In this document: positions 9,221 to 18,512 of the stretch, piece after piece | Numbering within the stretch: position 1 is the stretch's first letter | Layout: each line of letters starts with the position of its first letter | NCBI GenBank assembly: GCA_030145625.1 | Contig: JAQYVF010000005.1 | Span: 1 to 64,000 of the forward strand | Direction of reading: 5' to 3' | Length of the DNA stretch: 64,000 nucleotides | Origin: Desulfocapsa sp. | GTDB lineage: Bacteria; Desulfobacterota; Desulfobulbia; Desulfobulbales; Desulfocapsaceae | Program-made: the position numbers and the translations under genes | Notes under the pieces: generated by a model | What the model was told of the DNA's origin: nothing | Seen by the model: only the letters and a program-made list of their open reading frames with translations | Database searches by the model: none

Positions 9221-11155
9221 TCAGCCACTCATCTTTCTCAGCACCCGGTGGTCTCCTATCCGAATGGTGAGCTTAATTCGATCGAAATATTCGAGTAAGG
9301 GAATGGAAAATTTTCGAGTCAAACCGGTCAACTCCTTAAATCTGGGAGCATCAATCTCTCCCTCCTTTTCAATAAAGGCAACGACCTTATCCTGCAGCCC
9401 AGCAATAGTGGCCGTATCATAGTACAGGGTCTCACTCACCTTCACCAGTTTGTCTTCCCGCACCAGAAGGCCAAAGACCTCCTTCACAAGAGTTGCCGGG
9501 TAATCAGCAAAATGATCTGTGGTCTCCCGCATGGTCGCTGTGGCCAGGCCCTTCCCTCGATACCAAGCCTCAAGATCACGCTGCAGTTTTTTCTCATCGG
9601 CCTGCAGGGCCACCTGATGAGTAGCAAGACGCACAAGGGAATCTTCCTGTACCACCAGATGTTTCTTCTGCAGTTCGCTCAGACAAAAGTGAAAAACCTT
9701 CTGATCCACTTTTCTCCCCTGACCGGAACGAATTTCCTCCTTGGACAGTCCGACCTGCAAGGGATTTTCCTGATGATATTTCCCCAAAGCTTCAAGCAGA
9801 GACTGTTCCACCTCATCGCTCACACTCTTTGCCAGGTAACGCTGAGTTGTAGAATCTACCACCACCATCTTTCGTGAAGAAAGGGGAATTGTCAGTACCT
9901 TTTTCAGTTGTTTGCCAAAGGTGCCCAGACGTACGGCCAATTCATCAAATGTCAGACCCGCGGTGCCCCTTTCACGGAGAAAGAGGAGGAGTTTTTCCTC
10001 CAGGTTTTCATCCAGTAAGATCCGAAAAACGTCACTATTCTTCTGACGATCTTTCTCTGTTAAACGTTTACGCTTGCGAGGAGGCATATTCCCCAGCACG
10101 GCCCCGCCACCAATAGTGGCCACAGGAGAATAGGAACGGATGACATAGCGGTCACCAGGCCAGACAGACACGGGCTCTTCCAGCAGGAGCTGAACATTGG
10201 CCTCTGTACCAGGCTGCAGTGTGTCGCTCTCCAGCAAAGAAATCCTACCCATGATCTCGGCAGTTCCAAGATGCACCCGAACCCGGGCCCTGTGTTTTAA
10301 AGGTTTAGCGTTGGAAGCCAAATAGAGAAAATCGCAGTCCAGCATATAGCCTGGCAACAGGCATCCGGGAGTTGCCGCCACCATCCCCCGGGAAACGACC
10401 GCAGTATCCACCCCTTGAAGATTGATAGCAGTCCGGTGTCCTGCCTCCACCTCATCTACATCCTGAGAATGAATCTGAATGCCGCGTACTTTTGCCGTCA
10501 ACTCTGTCGGATAAAAACGGAGATCGTCACCCAGGGCTACTCGTCCGGAAATGGAGGTCCCGGTGATTACCGCCCCAAATCCCTTCATGGCAAAAATGCG
10601 ATCCACGGAAAGACGAAACGGACCGTAGGCCTCTTGCAGCTGCTGCCTGGATACAAATTGATCAAGTAGTGTTTTAACGTCCTCGATCCCTTCTCCGGTA
10701 ATTGAAGAGACATGGACCAGAGGCGCTTCTTCCAGAAAACTTCCGACACAGAATTCCCGAACCTCTTCAGTGACCATCTCCAGCCACTCTTCCTCCACCA
10801 TATCCTTTTTGGTGATAACTATGATCCCCTGTTTCACTCCCAGGAGACGGCAAATCTCAAAATGTTCCTTGGTCTGGGGCATAATGCCTTCATCTGCAGC
10901 TATAATGAAGGCCACCAGATCCATGCCGGTAACCCCGGCCACCATATTTTTGACAAACTTTTCATGCCCCGGCACATCCACGATCCCAAGACGATGATCG
11001 CAGGGCAGATCCAGGTAGGCAAACCCGAGCTCAATAGTGATCCCGCGTTTCTTTTCCTCCTTCAACCGGTCAGTCTCAATACCGGTGAGGGCTCGAACAA
11101 AACTCGTCTTGCCATGATCAACATGGCCTGCTGTTCCTAGAACTATTTCACGCAT
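9221..11155 (-). CDS. selB: Selenocysteine-specific elongation factor
   Basis: SelB is the GTPase that brings selenocysteyl-tRNA to the ribosome at UGA codons marked by a SECIS hairpin. The 644 residues show the EF-Tu-like N-terminal part with G1 GHVDHGKT (about 10-17), the switch [15 protein letters not shown]3 [15 protein letters not shown] and an NKXD-like TKKD. Beta-barrel domains follow, and the C-terminus is a string of winged-helix modules (from about residue 370) that read the SECIS. The RGITI...GFA...GHEKFVKNM signature separates SelB from EF-Tu. No selA, selD or selC is seen in the window, so those are encoded elsewhere. It implies that the organism makes selenoproteins. Confidence 0.96.
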   Translation of the reverse strand: MREIVLGTAGHVDHGKTSFVRALTGIETDRLKEEKKRGITIELGFAYLDLPCDHRLGIVDVPGHEKFVKNMVAGVTGMDLVAFIIAADEGIMPQTKEHFEICRLLGVKQGIIVITKKDMVEEEWLEMVTEEVREFCVGSFLEEAPLVHVSSITGEGIEDVKTLLDQFVSRQQLQEAYGPFRLSVDRIFAMKGFGAVITGTSISGRVALGDDLRFYPTELTAKVRGIQIHSQDVDEVEAGHRTAINLQGVDTAVVSRGMVAATPGCLLPGYMLDCDFLYLASNAKPLKHRARVRVHLGTAEIMGRISLLESDTLQPGTEANVQLLLEEPVSVWPGDRYVIRSYSPVATIGGGAVLGNMPPRKRKRLTEKDRQKNSDVFRILLDENLEEKLLLFLRERGTAGLTFDELAVRLGTFGKQLKKVLTIPLSSRKMVVVDSTTQRYLAKSVSDEVEQSLLEALGKYHQENPLQVGLSKEEIRSGQGRKVDQKVFHFCLSELQKKHLVVQEDSLVRLATHQVALQADEKKLQRDLEAWYRGKGLATATMRETTDHFADYPATLVKEVFGLLVREDKLVKVSETLYYDTATIAGLQDKVVAFIEKEGEIDAPRFKELTGLTRKFSIPLLEYFDRIKLTIRIGDHRVLRKMSG

Positions 11156-11203
11156 AAATTATCGTCACAAGCTTTAAAAGGCAAAGAGAACTAATGGAAA
11201 GCA

Positions 11204-11345
11204 AGGGTACCTTGAAAAATTAGATTTTTTGTTCAAGATCGAGGAGCAGACGAAAAAACAAGCACAGCATATAGTTGATATGTGGGCATTATTTTCTTGA
11301 CCGTGACGAAGAGCTTGGGCAAAAAGACAATTTTTCGAGGTGGCC
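11204..11345. repeat. MITE-like intergenic repeat, copy 1
   Basis: About 142 bases between selB and the MBL gene. It starts GGGTACCTTGAAAAATTAGA and ends TTTTTCGAGGTGGCC; the ends are imperfect inverted repeats of each other. The inner part contains TTGTTCAAGATCGAGG and GTGACGAAGAGCTTGGGC, also seen at 13.3 and 16.9 kb and in worn form at 30.1 kb. No ORF. The right end abuts the stop codon of the MBL gene. Confidence 0.8.
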
Positions 11346-11975
11346 TTAACTCAGGTACGGGTTAGTGCGAGCCTCTTCCCCAAGAGTGGAACGACTGCCA
11401 CCGTAGCCATGCCCTGGCCAGACCGAGGTCTCAGGTGGTAAGACCAGGAGTCTTTCTTTGATCGCACTGATCAACTCTTCATAGGAGCCGCCGGGGAAAT
11501 CGGTCCTGCCTATGCCTCCAACAAAAAGTGAATCTCCGGTGATGAGATCAGGGGCACAGTAGAGACACATTCCCCCAGGGGTATGGCCAGGGGTATGAAT
11601 CACCTGTAACTGCTCTTCTCCAATGGTGATAATATCGCCATCCTTCACCTGACGATCCACAGGAGGAGAGGCCTCAAGTCCGAGCATGGAAAAATATTTT
11701 TCCACTTCCGGTTGTGCGAAAAAATCAGCATCGGCCTCATGCATGATAATCTCAGCGCCACTGGCTTCTTTGATGATGCGATTTCCACAAACGTGATCAG
11801 GATGGCCATGGGTAGCAATAATATAATCGATGGTCAGCCCTGAATTTTTCACTTCCTGTAAAATCATCTCTTCATCTCCACCTGGATCTATCACAGCGCA
11901 GCGAGAAGTTTTAGAGCAGCCGACGATGTAGCAGCAGACACCCATCATTCCAACGGTTAATTGTTTCAGAAACAT
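11346..11975 (-). CDS. MBL-fold hydrolase, glyoxalase II-like
   Basis: A 209-residue metallo-beta-lactamase-fold enzyme. The metal motif is THGHPDH at residues 55-61, with further ligands in HTPGHTPGG, TGDSLF and WPGHGYGG. This layout matches the hydroxyacylglutathione-hydrolase-like branch, which hydrolyses thioesters or acts on persulfides with two metal ions. The substrate cannot be told from sequence, and the glutathione-specific C-terminal helical domain of true GloB is missing. It is cytoplasmic, with no signal peptide. The stop codon lies at the edge of a repeat element. Confidence 0.9.
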   Translation of the reverse strand: MFLKQLTVGMMGVCCYIVGCSKTSRCAVIDPGGDEEMILQEVKNSGLTIDYIIATHGHPDHVCGNRIIKEASGAEIIMHEADADFFAQPEVEKYFSMLGLEASPPVDRQVKDGDIITIGEEQLQVIHTPGHTPGGMCLYCAPDLITGDSLFVGGIGRTDFPGGSYEELISAIKERLLVLPPETSVWPGHGYGGSRSTLGEEARTNPYLS

Positions 11976-12094
11976 AGGATTTAATATAAAACAGAAGGGT
12001 TAGAGACTAAAAACTGAAGATAGAAGACTGAAAGAAAAACCACAACTCTCGTTATACTGCTTTTCTTTCAGCCTATGGCCTATATACCTGCTTA

Positions 12095-13060
12095 TTAACA
12101 GTCGCAGCTGTTAGGATTACAGGGACCACTGCCGCAACCGCAGCTACTGTCGCCGGAGGCCATGGTTAAAGTTGCAGGAGCTGCCACCGGAGGAAGCCGA
12201 AGTTCTACAGAACCAATAACCTTTGTAAAGGCCTCTACTGCCGGACTTTCAGCATCGGATGAGAGATAGGGAACACCATCATCGCCCGCCACAACCACCT
12301 TCGGATCCATGGGGACTGCCCCCAAAAATGGAAGATCAAACTCTCGGGCAATCTCCTCACCGCCACCGGTCTTGAAGATATCAACAGTGGCATTACACTC
12401 GGGACAGACAAAACCGGACATATTCTCAACGACCCCAATAACCTCTACGCCCACAGTCTTACAAAAGTTCAATGACTTACGGACATCAGCCAGGGCTACT
12501 TTCTGGGGAGTGGTCACCACCAGGGCCTTAACAAGGGGTATGGTCTGGGCAACGGAAAGCGGCTCATCACCGGTACCTGGAGGGGCATCGATAATCAGAT
12601 AGTCCAGCTCCCCCCAATTAAAATCAGCAACAAACTGTCGAATAGCCTGAATCTTGAGAGGGCCACGCCAGATAATGGCCTCATCCCGATCCTTCATCAT
12701 ATATTCCAGGGACACAACCTTCAAATTATCATTGTACTTCAGGGGTGCCACCAGATCACTAGGATTTTCAGGTGGTTCCAGGCTACCGGTCATATTAAGC
12801 ATACGGATGACATCGGGTCCGTGCAGATCCACATCCATAAGTCCGACCTTATGCCCACGCTGAGCCAGTCCAAGAGCCAGATTAACGGAAACCGTGGATT
12901 TACCAACACCGCCCTTGCCACTCATTACCAAAATTTTATTTTTAATCTTCCCGAGAGATCGGGTAATGGCATTGTCCTGCTGCGCCATAGCAGCTTGTTG
13001 CGACTCCGGGGTACTGCCGGTACCACTGGAGCAGGAACTTGATCCACATGAACTTGACAT
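12095..13060 (-). CDS. Mrp/NBP35-type Fe-S carrier ATPase
   Basis: A 321-residue P-loop ATPase of the ApbC/Mrp family, which holds and hands over iron-sulfur clusters. The deviant Walker A motif is SGKGGVGKST at 47-56. DVDLHGPDVIRML and IDAPPGTGDEPLS are conserved family stretches, and the cluster-binding CXXC is CPEC in GFVCPECNA. Unusually, both ends are cysteine-rich: CGSSSC near the N-terminus and CGCGSGPCNPNSCDC at the C-terminus, probably extra metal or cluster ligands. Such tails are common in anaerobes. It is transcribed alone. Only the generic role, not a specific target, can be stated. Confidence 0.93.
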   Translation of the reverse strand: MSSSCGSSSCSSGTGSTPESQQAAMAQQDNAITRSLGKIKNKILVMSGKGGVGKSTVSVNLALGLAQRGHKVGLMDVDLHGPDVIRMLNMTGSLEPPENPSDLVAPLKYNDNLKVVSLEYMMKDRDEAIIWRGPLKIQAIRQFVADFNWGELDYLIIDAPPGTGDEPLSVAQTIPLVKALVVTTPQKVALADVRKSLNFCKTVGVEVIGVVENMSGFVCPECNATVDIFKTGGGEEIAREFDLPFLGAVPMDPKVVVAGDDGVPYLSSDAESPAVEAFTKVIGSVELRLPPVAAPATLTMASGDSSCGCGSGPCNPNSCDC

Positions 13061-13596
13061 AACAGCCTCCTATAACAATATATGAAGAAATTTATTTGGT
13101 TAGCTTCTCATCAGCAGCGTCCTGACATCGACGACTGCAAGGTGATACGGCCCAATCCGAACCATGGCATACACTAATGCTGTTCTCTGGAAATGCAAAC
13201 AAAATCCTCAGCTCTGGCACTTCCTCCATCCCTTTGTCCACGCCTGCACAGGGAGTCTCACTGTTTTTATTGCTTTCTTATGGATCTAGCCGTAATATGA
13301 AAAGTTTTGCATGAAGAAAAAAATCGACTTTTGGATACTTTGAAAAATTAGAGTTTTCGTTCAAAATCGAGGCATGAGGCAAATTTTACCACAGGTACCC
13401 TGCAAGAATCACCCTAACTACGGGTACAAGTACCCTTGGGGTGCATATCTTTGATATTCCGAGGATAAAACATGCCTCACAACGAAGAGTTTCGGCGAAA
13501 AGGCAATTTTACAAGGTGGCCTTATGTTGTTAATTAAAAAGAGCATTTCATTCAGTAGAGATGCTCTACTCACCTCATCATGATAAGGAAATTTAC
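13061..13596. other. Gap between the Mrp gene and ftsY
   Basis: About 535 bases with divergent genes on both sides, so promoters for both must lie here. 13100-13320 shows no ORF and no RNA family I recognise. 13333-13523 is a copy of the MITE-like repeat, listed separately. AAGGA at 13586-13590 is the ftsY ribosome site. Confidence 0.6.
13333..13523. repeat. MITE-like intergenic repeat, copy 2
   Basis: Begins GGATACTTTGAAAAATTAGA and ends ATTTTACAAGGTGGCCTT, with inverted-repeat ends. It shares TTTTCGTTCAAAATCGAGGC and the ACGAAGAGTTTCGGC block with the other copies. It is about 50 bases longer than copies 1 and 3 because of an internal insert rich in GGGTACAAGTACCC-type palindromes. No coding content. 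Confidence 0.85.
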
Positions 13597-14850
13597 ATGT
13601 TAGGTTGGTTCAAAAAAAAATTTAGCAAGAAAGAAGAAGCCCCTCCTCTCTCAGCTGAAACAGAAGCTCCTGAATTGGCAGCCGAACAAGACACCTTGGT
13701 CGCACAGTCACTGCCTGAGGAATCTGTTATCGCAGCAGATCAAGCTCCTTCAGAGCCCGATGATATTTCAGATGAAATAACAGAAGTTCAAGAGTCGCTC
13801 CCCCCTGTCTCTCCGCCTGAACAACCACTTGAGACAGATGACGCTGCCGTCATCGGCAGTGAGTCAAAAATCAGTGAAGAAATCGCCCAGGAAACGACAC
13901 CTCCCTCCCCAGCGGAGAAAAGCTCCATGTTTCAACGGCTCTCCAAGCGACTCTCCAAGACCAAAGAATCTTTGGTCTACCGGATTGATACACTTTTTCT
14001 CGGAAAAAAAGAAATCGATACCGATCTCTTTGACGAACTGGAAGAGATTCTGATCACAGCTGATCTTGGCATCGCTACAACCATGGAAATCCTGGACGAT
14101 GCCAGGAAACAGGTCAAACGCAAGGAACTCTCCGATCCCCTTCTCCTCAAAGTTGTGCTCAAAGAAAAACTGCGCTCCTTTATTATGGAGTCAGACAAAC
14201 CAGCCGAACTGGTCATGCCGGAGTCCGGTCCTTTTGTTATTATGGTTATTGGCGTCAACGGTGTGGGCAAAACCACCACCATCGGCAAAATCACTTACAA
14301 GTTCAAGAAATCAGGGCAATCCGTACTCCTGGTGGCCGCAGACACCTTCCGCGCCGCTGCCGTCGCCCAGCTCAAAATATGGGGCGAACGTAATGAGGTG
14401 GAAGTTGTTTCCCAGGGTGAAGGGGCCGACCCCTCTGCCGTGGTCTTTGATGCCATGGATAAAGCCATAACTGATAATTATGACGTGGTGATCGTGGATA
14501 CGGCCGGCAGACTCCATACCCAGGTCAATCTCATGGAAGAGTTAAAAAAGATCAAACGGGTCATGGGAAAACAGCTGCAAGGTGCACCCCATGAGGTCCT
14601 GCTCGTACTCGATGCCACCACCGGACAAAATGGTGTCTCCCAGGCAAAACTCTTTAACGAAACTGTCACCATTACCGGACTGGCCCTGACCAAACTTGAT
14701 GGAACCGCCAAGGGTGGTATAGTTGCCAATGTCTGCCGTGAACTGAAAACCCCCATCCGATTCATTGGAATCGGTGAACAGATAGACGATCTGCGAGATT
14801 TTGATCCGGACGAATTTATCAATGCCCTCTTTGCAGAGGAAACGCATTAA
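13597..14850 (+). CDS. ftsY: Signal recognition particle receptor FtsY
   Basis: FtsY is the SRP receptor GTPase that docks ribosome-nascent chain complexes at the inner membrane. The start is the ATG at 13597 ([12 protein letters not shown]), with AAGGA upstream; an earlier in-frame ATG at 13561 lacks this. The 417 residues comprise a basic membrane-binding start, an acidic low-complexity A region (to about residue 105), the four-helix N domain, and the G domain with [13 protein letters not shown], the [13 protein letters not shown] motif, DTAGRLHT and [10 protein letters not shown]. Length and order are standard. It begins a run of same-strand genes with a co-chaperone and an aminotransferase. 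Confidence 0.97.
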   Translation: MLGWFKKKFSKKEEAPPLSAETEAPELAAEQDTLVAQSLPEESVIAADQAPSEPDDISDEITEVQESLPPVSPPEQPLETDDAAVIGSESKISEEIAQETTPPSPAEKSSMFQRLSKRLSKTKESLVYRIDTLFLGKKEIDTDLFDELEEILITADLGIATTMEILDDARKQVKRKELSDPLLLKVVLKEKLRSFIMESDKPAELVMPESGPFVIMVIGVNGVGKTTTIGKITYKFKKSGQSVLLVAADTFRAAAVAQLKIWGERNEVEVVSQGEGADPSAVVFDAMDKAITDNYDVVIVDTAGRLHTQVNLMEELKKIKRVMGKQLQGAPHEVLLVLDATTGQNGVSQAKLFNETVTITGLALTKLDGTAKGGIVANVCRELKTPIRFIGIGEQIDDLRDFDPDEFINALFAEETH

Positions 14851-14887
14851 TTCAGTCCCTCGCAGGCTAGCAAAATAGAGAAAGAAC

Positions 14888-15718
14888 ATGCAATACAAAC
14901 AACGTAAACAACCGGGATGCGGTGGCTGCTTCCTGCTCCTGATCCTCTTCATCCTACTCACTGGCGGTTTCCCCGCCCTTTTTAGTTTCTTAGGCACCCT
15001 GATTTACACTGGAATCGTAGGAATCCTGCTCTTCATCGGTCTGTTCTGGGGATTTTCTTACTGGATGCAGAAAAAGATCTCCACCTATGAATCTTCACAG
15101 ACAGAGAGTCACAATCGTTTTGTCTGGCTGCTGGTCCAGATTCTGATAGACATTGCCAAGATAGACGGCCGGGTCTCCAAAGAAGAGATCTCAACCATCC
15201 AGCGTTTCTTTCAATACAACCTGCGCTATAATCAGGCCCAAATGTTCTGGGTAAAAGACCTGATCAAAGAAGCAGTCTCTTCCAGCCAACCCATGGCTGA
15301 ATCGCTACGCGAATTCCGTGACACCTTTGCCTACGAACCACGACTCATCCTCCTTGAACTGGTCTATCAGGTCCTTTATGCAGAAGGTGGGCGTGTCCCT
15401 GACGCGGAACTGCAGGTGGCAAGAAACATAGCCGATTATCTTCAGATAACTGATTATGACAAACGTACCATTGAGGCCAAATACAAATACGGCGGACCGC
15501 AACAAGGGCCAGGTTCCCGCAGCTCAGTTGATCAACATTATGCCACATTGGGACTGGAACCAGGAGCTGACCAGGAGGCCATCAAAAAGGCCTACCGGAA
15601 ATTGAGCATGAAATATCATCCGGATAAGGTTGGCCACCTCGGTGAGGAGTTCCGCGGTGTAGCCGAAGAAAAGATGAAAGAGATTAACGCGGCCTACGAC
15701 TTTTTAAAAAAACTTTAA
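14888..15718 (+). CDS. Membrane-anchored TerB/J-domain co-chaperone (DjlA-like)
   Basis: A 276-residue protein with the DjlA layout. Two N-terminal hydrophobic segments (about 14-32 and 36-57) are followed by a TerB-like helical domain (residues about 75-185, with DIAKIDGRVSKEEISTIQRFF and VLYAEGGRVPDAELQVARNIA). A C-terminal J domain (about 218-276) carries the HPD tripeptide in MKYHPDKVGHLG. Such proteins recruit DnaK to the inner membrane. DjlA proper has one membrane helix, so this is a relative rather than a certain orthologue. It follows ftsY after 37 bases and ends 31 bases before the aminotransferase start. Confidence 0.88.
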   Translation: MQYKQRKQPGCGGCFLLLILFILLTGGFPALFSFLGTLIYTGIVGILLFIGLFWGFSYWMQKKISTYESSQTESHNRFVWLLVQILIDIAKIDGRVSKEEISTIQRFFQYNLRYNQAQMFWVKDLIKEAVSSSQPMAESLREFRDTFAYEPRLILLELVYQVLYAEGGRVPDAELQVARNIADYLQITDYDKRTIEAKYKYGGPQQGPGSRSSVDQHYATLGLEPGADQEAIKKAYRKLSMKYHPDKVGHLGEEFRGVAEEKMKEINAAYDFLKKL

Positions 15719-15749
15719 TTATTCAATCATAGTTAAAAGGAGTGACTTG

Positions 15750-16940
15750 ATGTCTATATCCAATAAAATGCGCCACTTTGCCGAAAAATCCTCATGGATC
15801 CGTAAAATGTTTGAAGAGGGTGCGAAGATGAAGGCTCTGCACGGAGCTGAAAATGTCTTTGACTTCAGCCTGGGAAATCCGGATGTTCCTCCACCAGCGA
15901 AGTTCACCAAGGTAATTCAGGAGATCGTCAGCGACGAGAGCCCAGGTATGCACGCTTATATGCCCAACGGCGGCTACCCCTGGGTACGCGAAGCCTTGGC
16001 TGGCAAGATGTCTGCAGAACAAGGCGTAGATGTCTTCCACGGTGACATGCTGATGACCTGCGGGGCTGCAGGAGCCCTGAACGTAGTAATGAAGGCCCTG
16101 CTCAACCCTGGTGAAGAGGTGATTCTCCTTGCTCCTTACTTTGTGGAGTATCACTTTTATGTAGACAACCACGGCGGCGTAGGGAAGGTGGTAGCCACCG
16201 ACTCTGAATTCAATATTGATCTGTCAGCCATTGAGGCAGCCATCACCGACCAGACCAAGGCGGTGATCGTTAACTCACCCAACAACCCCACTGGACAGAT
16301 CTACTCCCAGGAGTCTCTCAATGCACTGGGTAAATTGCTTGACGAAAAAGGCGCTGCTCTCGGCACCGTCATTTATCTGATCGCTGATGAACCCTACCGC
16401 AAGATCATCTTCGATGACAACGTGGTAGGCAGCGTCTTTCAGGCCAGCAACAACTCCATAGTCCTCTCTTCCTACTCCAAAGATCTCTCTCTTCCCGGTG
16501 AACGAATCGGTTACCTAGCTGTACACCCGGAGATCACCGAAAAAACAGCACTGCTCAATGCCATGACCCTTGCCAACCGCATCCTTGGCTTTGTCAATGC
16601 CCCTGCACTTATGCAGCGGGTTGTGGCCGAACTCCAAGACGTCAGTGTCGATAATTCTATCTACATGCGCAGGCGAGAAACCTTCTGTAAGATTCTCAGC
16701 GAGGCCGGTTACGACTTCATTCCACCCAAAGGGGCTTTTTACGTCTTTCCCAAGTCTCCCATTGAAAATGATGTTGAGTTTTGTGCCATCCTCCAACAAG
16801 AAAAAATCCTGGCCGTTCCCGGACAGGGTTTTGGAGCACCCGGATATTTTCGTCTGGCCTTCTGTGTCAACGACTCGGTTATTGCCGGATCAGGGCAGGC
16901 CTTCAAGAATGCCATGGCAAAGGCCAAGGCTATTGGTTGA
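15750..16940 (+). CDS. PLP-dependent class I/II aminotransferase
   Basis: A 396-residue fold-type I aminotransferase that moves amino groups between amino acids and 2-oxo acids. The start is the ATG at 15750, seven bases after AAAGGAG; the TTG just before it is ignored. Key residues are FSLGNPDVPPP (about 39-49), NSPNNPTGQIYS (about 175-186), DEPYRKIIF (about 213-221), the PLP lysine Lys244 in SYSKDLSLPGERIGY, and a C-terminal substrate-carboxylate Arg in YFRLAFC. It resembles aspartate aminotransferase-like enzymes, but the N-terminus MRHFAEKSSWIRKMFEEGAKMK is a distinct subgroup and the substrate is not certain. Confidence 0.9.
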   Translation: MSISNKMRHFAEKSSWIRKMFEEGAKMKALHGAENVFDFSLGNPDVPPPAKFTKVIQEIVSDESPGMHAYMPNGGYPWVREALAGKMSAEQGVDVFHGDMLMTCGAAGALNVVMKALLNPGEEVILLAPYFVEYHFYVDNHGGVGKVVATDSEFNIDLSAIEAAITDQTKAVIVNSPNNPTGQIYSQESLNALGKLLDEKGAALGTVIYLIADEPYRKIIFDDNVVGSVFQASNNSIVLSSYSKDLSLPGERIGYLAVHPEITEKTALLNAMTLANRILGFVNAPALMQRVVAELQDVSVDNSIYMRRRETFCKILSEAGYDFIPPKGAFYVFPKSPIENDVEFCAILQQEKILAVPGQGFGAPGYFRLAFCVNDSVIAGSGQAFKNAMAKAKAIG

Positions 16941-16941
16941 A

Positions 16942-17084
16942 AGGTACCTTGAAAAATTAGAATTTTCGTTCAAAATGGAGGCATGAGAAAAATTATACCA
17001 CAGACATACAATTGATATTTCGAGGATAAAATTCTACTCATAACGAAGAGTTTGGGCGGAAAGGAAATTTTGCAAGGTTGCCTG
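16942..17084. repeat. MITE-like intergenic repeat, copy 3
   Basis: About 143 bases starting just after the aminotransferase stop with AGGTACCTTGAAAAATTAGA and ending ATTTTGCAAGGTTGCCTGA. The ends are inverted repeats. It shares TTTTCGTTCAAAATGGAGGC, GATATTTCGAGGATAAAA and ACGAAGAGTTTGGGCGG with copy 2 and has no ORF. Confidence 0.85.
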
Positions 17085-17215
17085 AAGGCTAAAGGAAAAC
17101 AAAATCGAACCGCAGAGTGTCGGACTGGGACTGGTGGATAATCTATTATTTCCTTTCACTTCTGCGGTTCAAAGTTCTTTGGTCAATATTGAATATTCTG
17201 TCTGGAGATAACGCC

Positions 17216-17830
17216 ATGACCTTCCTCACGCTCCTTACCTTTGCTACTGCCATGTTTCTCCTGGCAGCATCTCCAGGCCCTGGTGTCTTTGCCACCCTTG
17301 CCAGAGCCCTGGCAAGTGGCTTCTCCCATGCTGCCGTACTTGTCTTAGGAATTGTAATCGGCGACCTGATTTTCTTGCTCCTTGCCATCTATGGACTTTC
17401 CTCCATGGCCGAGATGTTAGGAAGCTTTTTCAACTTTATCAAATACGCAGGCGGTATCTACTTACTATGCCTGGGATTCAAAATATGGAGTACTCCCGCA
17501 GAACTGCCGACTGTACAGGGCGTGCGTGAACTTTCCTGGAAAAAAAACTTCATAAGCGGCCTGAGTATCACTCTTGCCAACCCCAAGGTCATCCTCTTCT
17601 ATCTCGGTTTTCTTCCCACCTTTGTGGATTTAACCAGCCTGACACCTCTGGATGTGCTTGCTATCAGTGGTGTAGTGACAATCGTCCTGGGTAGTGTCCT
17701 CCTCTCCTATGCCTGGGCAGCATCCCGGGCTCGTCGCCTGTTCACCAGCAAAAAAACCGTCTCCACAATGAATAAATGCGCAGGAGGAGTAATGATGACT
17801 GCCGGGGCTGTAATACTGACAAAAAACTAA
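17216..17830 (+). CDS. LysE/RhtB family amino-acid exporter
   Basis: A 204-residue inner-membrane exporter of amino acids or related metabolites. The ATG at 17216 (MTFLTLLTFATAMFLLAASPGPGV) is preferred because TGGAGA precedes it and the family normally starts right before this first helix; the frame is open about 100 bases further upstream. The SPGPGVFATLARALASGF segment at the end of helix 1 and LSITLANPKVILFYLGFLP are hallmarks of the family. Six hydrophobic segments are visible. The substrate cannot be inferred. It stands alone, bounded by repeats on both sides. Confidence 0.93.
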   Translation: MTFLTLLTFATAMFLLAASPGPGVFATLARALASGFSHAAVLVLGIVIGDLIFLLLAIYGLSSMAEMLGSFFNFIKYAGGIYLLCLGFKIWSTPAELPTVQGVRELSWKKNFISGLSITLANPKVILFYLGFLPTFVDLTSLTPLDVLAISGVVTIVLGSVLLSYAWAASRARRLFTSKKTVSTMNKCAGGVMMTAGAVILTKN

Positions 17831-17949
17831 AGAGGAAAGAAAGCGAAAAAAAATCAATTCGAGGTATCGTTACGATAAGGTGGGGTTGAAAGCGCGGACT
17901 GAACGTCCTGCAATATTGGCGACGACTCAACAACAAGTAGTTCACTCTA

Positions 17950-18052
17950 CAGTAGGAGCGGTTTTAACCGCGAACAGGCCTCCTCCATACTCGATACAAA
18001 ACTTCCGATTTCAGGCCAGCACCGATTTCGCGGATATCTCCGCTCCTACAGG
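17950..18052. repeat. REP-like palindromic element
   Basis: Two copies of a GTAGGAGCGG...CCGCGA type sequence face each other: CAGTAGGAGCGGTTTTAACC at 17950-17969 followed by GCGAAC, and the reverse complement ending CTCCGCTCCTACAGG at 18052. About 40 bases separate the arms. GTAGGAGCGG palindromes are a widespread class of REP elements in Proteobacteria, moved by RAYT-type transposases. No transposase gene is in this window. Confidence 0.75.
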
Positions 18053-18177
18053 AAAAGCATAACCTCTTTTACTCTCTTCCCTCAAACCACACTACAGCCC
18101 AGCGCGGATACCAGCAAAATAAAACTCAGCTGAAAGAGGAAAGTTTTACCCTTCCACAGAAACAATACATTCCGTAG

Positions 18178-18381
18178 TTATTCAGGGTCCAATTCCTGCT
18201 CTCCTCCCTGGTTGGAATCAGCATCATCAGATTTCCCCAGAATACGAAAGGTCCCGGACTCTCCTGTAAAGAGTCCGGGACCCTGCTTTTCGTTGTCAGG
18301 TGTTGAATCCAAAGGCTTTCCACCGCAACTCACCAGAAGAACAGAGAGCAGAAGTGTCAGATATGATATTTTGCTCCACAT
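18178..18381 (-). CDS. Small lipoprotein
   Basis: A 67-residue protein whose N-terminus MWSKISYLTLLLSVLLVSCGGK is a lipoprotein signal peptide with the lipobox LLVSC; cleavage before the cysteine would leave a mature peptide of about 50 residues. The ATG at 18381 is chosen over the GTG one codon upstream because AGGA sits seven bases before it. The mature part is polar and Gly/Glu/Asp-rich (ending GEQELDPE), with no domain. A perfect 13-bp hairpin lies inside the coding sequence (18250-18282). The function is unknown. Confidence 0.75.
   Translation of the reverse strand: MWSKISYLTLLLSVLLVSCGGKPLDSTPDNEKQGPGLFTGESGTFRILGKSDDADSNQGGEQELDPE
18250..18282. other. Perfect hairpin inside the lipoprotein gene
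   Basis: GGTCCCGGACTCT at 18250-18262 and AGAGTCCGGGACC at 18270-18282 form a 13-bp stem with a 7-base loop. On the plus strand it is followed by CTGCTTTT, so it could end plus-strand transcripts; on the minus strand it lies in the lipoprotein reading frame. Confidence 0.6.
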
Positions 18382-18512
18382 CACTTCATCCTAAAGAACT
18401 TTTTTCAATTCCCTTCATGGAAAAATAAAATTCTCAGTGATAGAGAAGTTGTCTGCATTACCAATCTATTATTCACCTGAGAAACAACTCCGCACTTTCA
18501 CCAGGTCAAAAT

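Noticed and set aside
13061..13332. Structured RNA such as 6S or SRP RNA
   Set aside because: The sequence does not show the SRP RNA core or a long 6S-like fold that I could recognise.
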